7,374 nucleotides of DNA from a bacterium (lineage in GTDB: Bacteria > RBG-13-66-14). The notes below the pieces were generated by a model. The model was not told the DNA's origin and searched no databases. It saw only the letters and a program-made list of their open reading frames with translations. Shown piece by piece: positions 1-6,657 of the stretch. The stretch's first letter is position 1, and each line of letters begins with the position of its first letter. The translations under genes were made by a program, and so were the position numbers. The stretch is from positions 1 to 7,374 of the forward strand of contig JAPLSK010000143.1 in assembly GCA_026398675.1 (NCBI GenBank), given 5' to 3'.

Positions 1-1812
1 GAGGAGGCCGGCTGGCTGCGGGCCGCGCTGGGAGCGCTCACCGACCCCCGCGACGGGGTACAGGTGGCGGCGATGTTGCTCTCGCCATTCGGTGGCTTCG
101 ATTACGACGACCTGCTCCGGCTCAAGCGGCTCGGCGACGCGTCGGGACGGCGATGGACCGACCTCGTCGGCGACCCGGCGGTGGACGGGCTGGGCGAACG
201 CTTCGCCTCCTTCCGCCCCCGCTGGCTCCGGTGGCGAAGGCAGGCGGGCCTCGTCGGCGGCTCGCGGCTCACGGCGGCCATCTACCGGGACTCAGGGCTG
301 GAGGCCGCCCTCAAGTCCGAGGGGCGCCCCGACCGCTGGCGGCGGCTGGAGCACCTGTTGGAGCTCATCCGCGCCGAGGAGCGCGCCGGCGGCCTGACCG
401 GTCCCGCCGACACCCTGACCTGGCTCCGCGACAACGAGGGGTCCCGCGAGTTCGAGGAGCCGACCCCCGAGTACGCCCCCGTGGTGCTTCTGACCATGCA
501 CGCCGCCAAGGGCCTCGAATTCCCCGTGGTGCTGCTGCCCTTCCTCGATACGAGCAGTCGAGGGTCCTCCTGCGATTACGCCCTGGCGCCCGATTCCACC
601 GGCCACCGGAGATTGACGGTGCAGGTCCGCACCGAGGATGCTCCCTTCACCCCTAAGCTGACGCCCCTGGGCGAGAGCATCAAACGGCGCGGGGAGCTGG
701 ACGAGGAGCTGGAGCGCAAGCGGCTGTTCTACGTCTCCTGCACCCGGGCCATGGACCACCTGATTCTTTTAAACACCGCCGATAAAGAGGTCGAATCGCT
801 GGAAGGCGGACGGGCCGGACGGCGGATCGGTCAATGGCTCAACAGTTTATTGAGCGGTGAGGGCGGCGCGGTGTCCGGCGCGGTCCGTCATCTCGAACGG
901 GAGCTGCCGGAAAAACGTGAAAATCCGCCCCCTCCGCACGGTGCGGTGCGGATAAGCCTGGAGCTCCTCGCGCCCCTGGACGTCCACGACCCGCCGCCGG
1001 TGAGCCCCTCGGCCCTCGCCGAATTCGGGCAATGCCCGCTGGGGTTCTACCTGCGCCGGGTTATGAAGCTGGAGGGCGAAAAACCGAAAACCGGCCCGTC
1101 GTCGGGGGATTGGGACGCGGACCGCCCCTGGGGAAGCGCCTTCGGTACGGCCCTGCACCATCTCATCCAGACCGGAGGTGGCGTCCCGCTGGGGGAGGAC
1201 GAGATACGCCGGCGACTGGCCGGCCTGCGGGACCAGACCGCCTCCGAGGAAGAGGAGGAAGTGGCCGAGTTTGTCTCAGCAATACTTGAAGAACCCGACC
1301 GGACGACCATCGCCGGATTAGCCGCGCACTTGAAGACGCTGGACGGGATGGGGGAGTGGCGGCGTATCCGCGAGGCCGGGCCGCGATTCGAGGTTCCGTT
1401 CCAGGTGGAGCTCGGCGGCTGCCTGGTCCTGGGCCGCATGGATTGCCTGGTCGAGGAGGACGGCGGGCTCGGAATCTACGACTTCAAGTCCACCGGCCTG
1501 ACCGGCACTCTTCCGGCCCAGGTCATCGAGAAGCACGGCTACGACGTCCAGCTCGGCGTTTACGCCCTGGCGGCGGAGCGGCTATTCGGAAAACCCGTGC
1601 GCGAGGTCGCCCTGCTCTTCACCGCCGAGGGCGGCGGGTTCCACCGGCTGGACGCGGGGGAGGTCTCCCGCCGGGCCGAGGGATTGCTTAAAGAAGCGGC
1701 CGAGCTGGCCCGCTTACCTTTCGCCGAAGTCTGGCGGAAGCGGACCCCCGGCTGCCGCGACTGCAACCTCTGGAAGCTGTGTAAAGGGTTGGACGAAGGG
1801 GAAGCCCGTTGA
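1..1812 (+). CDS. AddA/RecB-like UvrD-family helicase with C-terminal Fe-S PD-(D/E)XK nuclease domain (5' partial)
   Basis: The frame is open from base 1, so this is the last 603 residues of a larger protein; AddA and RecB are about 1,200 residues. Superfamily 1 helicase motif V is visible at 481-522 (TMHAAKGLEF) and motif VI at about 712-762 (RLFYVSCTRA). A RecB-type nuclease domain follows: conserved His at 1156-1161 (ALHH), metal-binding Asp at 1441, DFK at 1480-1488, and YDVQLGVYA at 1540-1566. One cysteine at 1033 (FGQCPLGFY) and three at 1753, 1762 and 1780 (C-x2-C-x5-C) have the layout of the Fe-S 'staple' known from AddB, Dna2 and Cas4. Family knowledge implies ATP-driven unwinding and resection of double-strand breaks for recombination, probably with a partner subunit encoded to the left. 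The AddA-like helicase motifs with an AddB-like cluster make the exact subunit name uncertain. The gene ends in TGA just before a terminator. Confidence 0.9.
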   Translation, partial: EEAGWLRAALGALTDPRDGVQVAAMLLSPFGGFDYDDLLRLKRLGDASGRRWTDLVGDPAVDGLGERFASFRPRWLRWRRQAGLVGGSRLTAAIYRDSGLEAALKSEGRPDRWRRLEHLLELIRAEERAGGLTGPADTLTWLRDNEGSREFEEPTPEYAPVVLLTMHAAKGLEFPVVLLPFLDTSSRGSSCDYALAPDSTGHRRLTVQVRTEDAPFTPKLTPLGESIKRRGELDEELERKRLFYVSCTRAMDHLILLNTADKEVESLEGGRAGRRIGQWLNSLLSGEGGAVSGAVRHLERELPEKRENPPPPHGAVRISLELLAPLDVHDPPPVSPSALAEFGQCPLGFYLRRVMKLEGEKPKTGPSSGDWDADRPWGSAFGTALHHLIQTGGGVPLGEDEIRRRLAGLRDQTASEEEEEVAEFVSAILEEPDRTTIAGLAAHLKTLDGMGEWRRIREAGPRFEVPFQVELGGCLVLGRMDCLVEEDGGLGIYDFKSTGLTGTLPAQVIEKHGYDVQLGVYALAAERLFGKPVREVALLFTAEGGGFHRLDAGEVSRRAEGLLKEAAELARLPFAEVWRKRTPGCRDCNLWKLCKGLDEGEAR

Positions 1813-1836
1813 GCGCGTCGTAAACCCGATTGGAGC

Positions 1837-1868
1837 AAAAAAAGGGGCCCGGTTTCGGACCCCTTTAT
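1837..1868. terminator. Bidirectional intrinsic terminator
   Basis: AAAGGGG at 1841-1847 pairs with CCCCTTT at 1860-1866. After one mismatch, CCG at 1849-1851 pairs with CGG at 1856-1858. On the plus strand a short T-rich tail follows, which would end the helicase transcript 25 bases after its stop. On the minus strand the hairpin runs into seven T residues (1843-1837), a stronger signal. That fits the end of a minus-strand RNA, probably the tRNA whose 3' end lies at 1874-1894. Confidence 0.75.
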
Positions 1869-1873
1869 TCGAG

Positions 1874-1894
1874 TGGCAGCGGGACGGGGAATCG
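1874..1894 (-). other. tRNA 3'-end remnant (possible attachment site)
   Basis: Read on the minus strand from 1894 down, the bases are CGATT (end of a T-loop), CCCCG (3' strand of the T-stem, 1889-1885), TCCCGCT (3' strand of the acceptor stem, 1884-1878), G (discriminator, 1877) and CCA (1876-1874). A T-run terminator follows, as after many tRNA genes. Upstream of 1894 the match stops: the T-loop should begin TT but reads CG, the opposing T-stem strand (1901-1897) reads TATGC, and no anticodon arm is visible. The piece therefore looks like a truncated tRNA 3' end, the usual target of tyrosine integrases. A U72, G73 acceptor end resembles bacterial tRNA-Trp, but that identity is only a guess. 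Chance resemblance remains possible over 21 bases. Confidence 0.5.
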
Positions 1895-1928
1895 CGGCAT
1901 ACCAACACTGGTGGACTGTGTGATTACT

Positions 1929-1957
1929 AAAAAGCTGAAGTATACGTTTTAATACTT
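1929..1957 (-). terminator. Weak candidate terminator after the AT-rich gene
   Basis: On the minus strand, 18 bases after the stop codon of the AT-rich gene, AAGTAT (1957-1952) and ATACTT (1943-1938) form a 6-bp stem with an 8-base loop. Five T residues (1933-1929) follow after a short gap. The stem is AT-rich and the T-run is offset, so termination here may be weak; the stronger hairpin at 1841-1866 lies behind it. Confidence 0.3.
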
Positions 1958-1974
1958 ACATTCACTGAATCCAC

Positions 1975-3657
1975 TTACTGAGCCTGACCATCGGTGCCAA
2001 GTTCACTGAGATTCCCATTACGCACAACTTTAGTTAAGTATTCCAGTAGTGCTAGAGCTTGACGAAGAATTTCTTCAAATACAGATGGTAAGCTCCTGGT
2101 ATCAATACCGAAATATGTAGAAACCTTCCTATATTTGGTTCCTTTTCGATGCGCAACCCCACTGGACCGAAGGTCTTGGAGCTTACGCAAGAATATGATG
2201 TGTTCTTCTGCTTCTAAAACGCATCTAGTTGTAAAAGCGACCTCTAAAATGGAAATACTCCCATTCAGGTTTCCACTCTTTTCAGGAGGTATCAACCGAT
2301 TAAGGTACTTCTCGTTCAATGAGTCAATCAGAACTTTAGCAAGTCCTTGTACAAGTCCATCAAAAGCTCGTTGCTCATCTGTAGCAGGAATTCGGATACA
2401 CTGGTAATAGTGCTCATCATCGGGTTCTAAAGGTAACAACAGCTGCCATCCAAGGCACTCGTTACATGCTGTTTGTAAATCGTGATACCTTATCCCAAAT
2501 AAATCTTCAGGACGGTCGGAGTCAGTGAACTGAGCTAGTATTTGACGTTTAGTAAAGGTTTTACTCAACTTACCAGCCGGCGGAATATTATACGATCTCC
2601 AATAAAGTTGCTCATCATATGGCAAGTCACGACCAAGATCCCCAAGCCATGCACAAACCTTATCATCGTGATGGTTATCTATAGCCATGCCCCAGAGATT
2701 CCCACAATGTAAATGTGAATCTTCTACCGAGTACTTACCCGGTTGCTCGTAGTATTTATCTAGAACTTCTTTACGAAAATGAACAGGCGTTAAATAATTG
2801 GGAGCATAAGGATTGGAGCCGAAATTATTAGCCAATGCATCGGGGTTAGACGTGTAGTAAATATTATCACCCTTGTCATCGATGCCGATAATAAAGTCCA
2901 TGTATTTCTTGTGTTCTTCTTCTGCAAAGCACCAGAATCCACTTTTTTCCTTTGGTAAAGGCTTTATTAATTTTTTACCATGCACGCAACTGAATGCCTT
3001 TAGGTTATTTATACCCTCAAAATCGCCATAGCTTTGACTCCAACACATAAGGTCTTCATAGAAATCATTGCTGCCTTCTTTCAGTGACAATTCATCGAGC
3101 GATAATAAGGAATGCTCTCTACAATCGAATTGTATAGAGAGGTGCATCTCCTTGACCGCGAGGAATTGGCGTATCTCCTTGAGTCGAATCTGAATCCGTT
3201 CAGATTCGACTGTGGCAACAAGCTGCTTATTACCGGATTCATCAATTTTAAAGTAGTGGTTCTCTTTCCTTTCGTGATAGAGCTCATGAAAATGCCTAAA
3301 TTCCTCGCTGATTTCTGAGTAATCAGGAAATATATCATGAAACATGCGATTAATAACTAGGGGTTCTATCCCTCTACTAACACCATAACGGAGATATTCG
3401 ACTCTTGTCTCACCATCTCCATGATATCTAACAGCACATGGTATGCCTTCACCATAGCTTAAATCCCAATCAGAATTCTTGAGTGATTCTTCCATTTGTT
3501 CATTGGGGATAAGAGCGCAGTAGATAAGTCGGTCATGTAGCTCATTGACATCTGATAAATAGACGGTAACCATCTCTGTGAGTTGAATGTCACGCTGTAA
3601 TGATCGAAGCAGGTCAACTTGCGACAACCGCCTACTTTCTTCAGCTTTTGTTGACAT
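1975..3657 (-). CDS. Uncharacterised protein with C-terminal HEPN-like R-x5-H motif; candidate defence RNase
   Basis: No named family is recognised for most of this protein (560 residues from the ATG at 3657). Near the C-terminus, LQDLRSSGVAHRKG gives Arg497-x5-His503 between predicted helices. This is the Rx4-6H arrangement of HEPN ribonucleases found in toxins and abortive-infection proteins; catalysis is inferred. The middle (about residues 280-360) is rich in aromatic, His and Asp residues: NYLTPVHFRKEVLDKYY, LHCGNLWGMAIDNHHDD, LGDLGRDLPYDEQLYWRSY. It looks like a separate conserved domain. No signal peptide or membrane segment is seen, so it is probably cytoplasmic. The frame continues upstream with ATGs at 3672 and 3684 and a TTG at 3705. 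A TATAAT box at 3700-3695 makes the TTG unlikely. ATG 3672 has AGGA 11 bases upstream and ATG 3657 has GGAAG 7 bases upstream, so both are plausible. The gene is much more AT-rich than its neighbours and stands alone, which suggests transfer. Confidence 0.85.
   Translation of the reverse strand: MSTKAEESRRLSQVDLLRSLQRDIQLTEMVTVYLSDVNELHDRLIYCALIPNEQMEESLKNSDWDLSYGEGIPCAVRYHGDGETRVEYLRYGVSRGIEPLVINRMFHDIFPDYSEISEEFRHFHELYHERKENHYFKIDESGNKQLVATVESERIQIRLKEIRQFLAVKEMHLSIQFDCREHSLLSLDELSLKEGSNDFYEDLMCWSQSYGDFEGINNLKAFSCVHGKKLIKPLPKEKSGFWCFAEEEHKKYMDFIIGIDDKGDNIYYTSNPDALANNFGSNPYAPNYLTPVHFRKEVLDKYYEQPGKYSVEDSHLHCGNLWGMAIDNHHDDKVCAWLGDLGRDLPYDEQLYWRSYNIPPAGKLSKTFTKRQILAQFTDSDRPEDLFGIRYHDLQTACNECLGWQLLLPLEPDDEHYYQCIRIPATDEQRAFDGLVQGLAKVLIDSLNEKYLNRLIPPEKSGNLNGSISILEVAFTTRCVLEAEEHIIFLRKLQDLRSSGVAHRKGTKYRKVSTYFGIDTRSLPSVFEEILRQALALLEYLTKVVRNGNLSELGTDGQAQ
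3115..3141. repeat. Inverted repeat inside the AT-rich gene (11 bp, 2-base bulge)
   Basis: CTCTCTACAAT at 3115-3125 pairs with ATTGT at 3129-3133 and AGAGAG at 3136-3141, leaving a 3-base loop (CGA) and a 2-base bulge (AT, 3134-3135). It lies entirely within coding sequence. No T-run follows on either strand, so it does not look like a terminator. Confidence 0.6.
3182..3211. repeat. Perfect 13-bp inverted repeat inside the AT-rich gene
   Basis: AGTCGAATCTGAA at 3182-3194 is an exact reverse complement of TTCAGATTCGACT at 3199-3211, with a 4-base loop (TCCG). It lies in the codons for about residues 150-159 of the HEPN-like protein and 41 bases from the dyad at 3115-3141. No T-run follows on either strand. 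It could form a strong mRNA hairpin or a protein-binding palindrome; its role is unknown. Confidence 0.75.
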
Positions 3658-3694
3658 TTTTCCACTTCCCATTTTTAGTTTCATCCTAGGTGGG

Positions 3695-3700
3695 ATTATA
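3695..3700 (-). promoter_or_regulatory. Candidate -10 box for the AT-rich gene
   Basis: TATAAT reads exactly on the minus strand from 3700 to 3695. Transcription would start near 3688, leaving a leader of about 16-31 bases before the ATGs at 3672 or 3657. No good -35 box is visible 16-18 bases upstream, where the sequence is part of a G/C-rich hairpin (3706-3730), so the promoter is incomplete by consensus. Confidence 0.4.
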
Positions 3701-3703
3701 TAC

Positions 3704-3730
3704 AAAAAGGGGCCAAATTTGCCCCCCTTT
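3704..3730 (-). terminator. Second terminator-like hairpin upstream of the AT-rich gene
   Basis: GGGGC at 3709-3713 pairs with GCCCC at 3721-3725, and AAA at 3706-3708 can pair with TTT at 3728-3730 across a 2-base bulge. On the minus strand it ends in a run of five T residues (3708-3704). It lies behind the stronger terminator at 3765-3782, so it may act as a back-up that separates the lipoprotein transcript from the AT-rich gene. Confidence 0.45.
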
Positions 3731-3759
3731 GTTTATTAAGCGCTAAATACCGTGGGCAT

Positions 3760-3782
3760 AAAAAAACCCGCCGAAGCGGGTT
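3760..3782 (-). terminator. Intrinsic terminator of the lipoprotein transcript
   Basis: On the minus strand, AACCCGC (3782-3776), a TTCG loop and GCGGGTT (3771-3765) form a perfect 7-bp stem closed by the very stable C(UUCG)G tetraloop. The sequence then runs into T residues through 3760. It begins 17 bases after the stop codon of the lipoprotein gene and is a textbook rho-independent terminator for the transcript from gcvT/gcvH. Confidence 0.9.
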
Positions 3783-3799
3783 GGTGAAGTAACCGCGGG

Positions 3800-4891
3800 T
3801 CATTCCAGTTCCGATACGTCGCGCCCGGTAGGTGCAACCGTCTCCGGCGGGGCCGGGGCGGGTCCCTCCTTCGTCCCGACGGCCAGGCCCGAGGCGGTGG
3901 CGAAATACACCGTGTTGGCCCCCTCGTCGTAGGCGCAATCCAGCATCACCGGGTCCACGAGACCCTCCTGGACGCCGTGGTGCTCCCAGACGTTGGTGGC
4001 GAAGATGTAGTAGATGGCGCCACCCTCGGAAGCGGCCCAGATGGAGCCTTTGCCCATCCCGATGCCGTTGACCCGGTCCCAGGCGCCGCCGTTCATCACC
4101 TCGTTGAAGCTCTCCCCGCCGTCGGTGGAGCGCCAGAGCCCGAGCCCGTCCGTGGAGACCCAGACGTAGTCGCCCGAGGCGGCCACGCGGCGGAAGGGAT
4201 CGTAGCTGGCGCGGATGACCCACTCGTCCCTCTCGCGCAGGTACTGGGCCAGGTAGCCCCGCTTGTCCGGGGAAACGGCCCAGACGGAGTCCTCCGTGAT
4301 GGTGACGTCGGAGACCGTTCGGTAGCCGCTCTCTTTCCCCATGAGCGGATCGAGCTGGGCGAAGGCGACCGGACGGGTGGGGTCGAAGGCGGAGGTTTGC
4401 AGGAGCCCCTGGTCGGTGGCGATGTAGGCCTCACCGGCGAGGCTGGCGGCGCCGTGGCAGACCCAGCCGCCGTCCCGGGGGGGCAGGCCCGCGGCGGTCC
4501 AGCGGTGGCCGATGTCCGACGAGTACGCCGCCCCGTTACCCAGCGCCCAGAGCACCCCGTCGGCGAAGACCACCCGGCTCAGGTTCGGGGGCAGCAGAGG
4601 GTTCTCCACCGCGACGAAGCGCTCACCCTGCTTCATCATCAGGTGGCCGCCCCCGACGCCCATCAGCCCCTCCGGGGTCAACGCGACGGAGACGAGCCCC
4701 TCCGCGGGCAGACCGACCTCGGAGCCCACGAGCTTCCAGGTGAAACCGTGGGTGACGACTCCGGCCTGTTCGGGGGTCAGTTCCGCCTGCTCGGAGATGG
4801 GCTTTACGTCGTCGCCGCAGCCCGAAAGCACCGCGAGGACGAGCGCCGGGATGAGGGGGATGTATCTCTGCCCGAAGGTATGGCTGCGCAT
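3800..4891 (-). CDS. Lipoprotein with Asp-box (BNR-like) repeats, probable beta-propeller
   Basis: This is a 363-residue protein with a type II signal peptide: a basic start (Arg2, Arg9), a hydrophobic stretch at residues 11-22 and a lipobox LSGC with the lipidated Cys at 25. It is therefore expected to be anchored at the outer face of a membrane. Two Asp-boxes (S-x-D-x-G-x-x-W/F) are visible at residues 124-131 (SSDIGHRW) and 255-262 (STDGGESF). With recurring strands such as VLWALGNGAAYSS, DYVWVSTDGLGLWRS and SIWAASEGGAIYY, they suggest a beta-propeller like sialidase/photosystem-stability-factor folds. No catalytic residues of a sialidase are evident. The tail after residue 342 is Pro-rich. 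The ATG is 9 bases after the gcvH stop, and its likely ribosome site, GAGGAA (4909-4904), lies inside the end of gcvH. That implies co-transcription and probably translational coupling. The exact function is unknown. Confidence 0.85.
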   Translation of the reverse strand: MRSHTFGQRYIPLIPALVLAVLSGCGDDVKPISEQAELTPEQAGVVTHGFTWKLVGSEVGLPAEGLVSVALTPEGLMGVGGGHLMMKQGERFVAVENPLLPPNLSRVVFADGVLWALGNGAAYSSDIGHRWTAAGLPPRDGGWVCHGAASLAGEAYIATDQGLLQTSAFDPTRPVAFAQLDPLMGKESGYRTVSDVTITEDSVWAVSPDKRGYLAQYLRERDEWVIRASYDPFRRVAASGDYVWVSTDGLGLWRSTDGGESFNEVMNGGAWDRVNGIGMGKGSIWAASEGGAIYYIFATNVWEHHGVQEGLVDPVMLDCAYDEGANTVYFATASGLAVGTKEGPAPAPPETVAPTGRDVSELE

Positions 4892-4900
4892 GGGCGGGGC

Positions 4901-5284
4901 TTATTCCTCTCCGAGGAGCTCCTCGTAGGCGGCGGCGGCGTTGAGATCGTCCATCTCCGCCGGGTTGTCCGGTTTGACCTTTATCAGCCAGCCGCTCCCG
5001 TGCGGGTCGTCGTTGACCTTCTTGGGCTCTTCCACGGCCGCCATGTTGATCTCCGTCACCTTGCCGGAGATGGGGGCGATGACGTCGTTGGCGGCTTTGA
5101 CGCTCTCCACGACGCCGCACTCGCCTCCCGCCTCGATCCGGTCACCCACGTCGGGCAGCTCCAGGTAGACGAGCTCGCCCAGTTGGTGGGCGGCGTAATC
5201 GGTGATGCCGATAGTCGCCTCTTTCGGGTCGAAGATGACCCACTCGTGGGTATCGGTGTACTTCCTGTCATCGGGGTAGGACAC
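4901..5284 (-). CDS. gcvH: Glycine cleavage system H protein (lipoyl carrier)
   Basis: This is a 127-residue protein, the normal length for GcvH. It carries the aminomethyl group between the P and T proteins on a lipoyl-lysine arm. The lipoylation site is visible as ESVKAAND, with Lys63. Flanking family motifs are YTDTHEWV near the start, IGITDYAAHQLGELVYLELPDVG before the site and VIAPISGKVTEIN after it; DDPHGSGWLIKVK follows later. The start is GTG at 5284, chosen because AAGGAGGG (5299-5292) stands 7 bases upstream and the family begins near here. The gene is 173 bases after gcvT and 9 bases before the lipoprotein gene. GcvP, the partner that loads the lipoyl arm, is not found in this window. 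Confidence 0.97.
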   Translation of the reverse strand: MSYPDDRKYTDTHEWVIFDPKEATIGITDYAAHQLGELVYLELPDVGDRIEAGGECGVVESVKAANDVIAPISGKVTEINMAAVEEPKKVNDDPHGSGWLIKVKPDNPAEMDDLNAAAAYEELLGEE

Positions 5285-5457
5285 TCTGTCTCCCTCCTTC
5301 GACGGCCCGCCGGCTTGAAGCCGGGCGTGGGCTTCGCGACGTAAGTGTTGCTTTTTAAAAAGTGCCGCGAGTCATCGTTATCGCTGTCGTTTAAGTGCAA
5401 ATACCGAACTGAAATTTTGGCGGCCTCGGTACGCGAAAAGGGTGATGGACCGAGCCG
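5285..5457 (-). other. gcvT-gcvH intergenic region with two dyads
   Basis: This 173-base gap is long for genes of one operon. On the minus strand, directly at the gcvT stop, GCGGCTCGGT (5458-5449) pairs with ACCGAGGCCGC (5430-5420) with one bulged C and an 18-base loop. It is followed by AAAATTT rather than a clean T-run, so termination is doubtful; mRNA stabilisation or partial attenuation is as likely. Nearer gcvH, the palindrome CCGGCTTGAAGCCGG (5310-5324) can form a 5-bp stem. I see no convincing promoter and no open reading frame of note here. Confidence 0.45.
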
Positions 5458-6552
<1,095 letters not shown>

Positions 6553-6588
6553 GGGAAGAGTCCTTTGCGGAAAGTGAAATCGGGCGCA

Positions 6589-6618
6589 AGTTTAGGCCCT
6601 GGAGCCGGGGCCTGTCAA
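6589..6618 (-). promoter_or_regulatory. Sigma70-type promoter of gcvT
   Basis: On the minus strand a perfect TTGACA (6618-6613) is followed after 18 bases by TAAACT (6594-6589), which matches four of six -10 positions. The start of transcription would be near 6582. The spacer holds a dyad, GGCCC-N8-GGGCC (6612-6595), which might be an operator or just a GC-rich coincidence. Confidence 0.6.
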
Positions 6619-6657
6619 GAGCGGGAACGCCGCGTCATTTCTGATTCGAATGCCGGG

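Noticed and set aside
1874..1950. A complete tRNA gene on the minus strand
   Set aside because: Only the 3' part fits. The T-stem 5' strand does not pair, and no anticodon or D arm can be drawn upstream.
3146..3182. A 10-base direct repeat (ATCTCCTTGA at 3146-3155 and 3173-3182)
   Set aside because: The copies are 27 bases apart, in frame, and encode similar residues (LKEI and VKEM), so coding similarity explains them without a repeat array.
3112..3318. A 68-codon plus-strand frame as an antitoxin or partner for the HEPN-like gene
   Set aside because: It lies inside the larger gene in antisense, and I saw no ribosome site or promoter for it. No other small frame next to the gene looks real, so a two-gene toxin-antitoxin system is not supported.
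3977..5344. A 455-codon open frame on the plus strand across the lipoprotein gene and gcvH
   Set aside because: It runs antisense to two clearly recognised genes, its translation is low-complexity (Gly, Val, Asp, Ala) and it is a known artefact of GC-rich DNA.
6553..6657. Glycine riboswitch upstream of gcvT
   Set aside because: The promoter places the transcript start about 30 bases before the ATG, and the whole gap is only 105 bases with no aptamer-like core.
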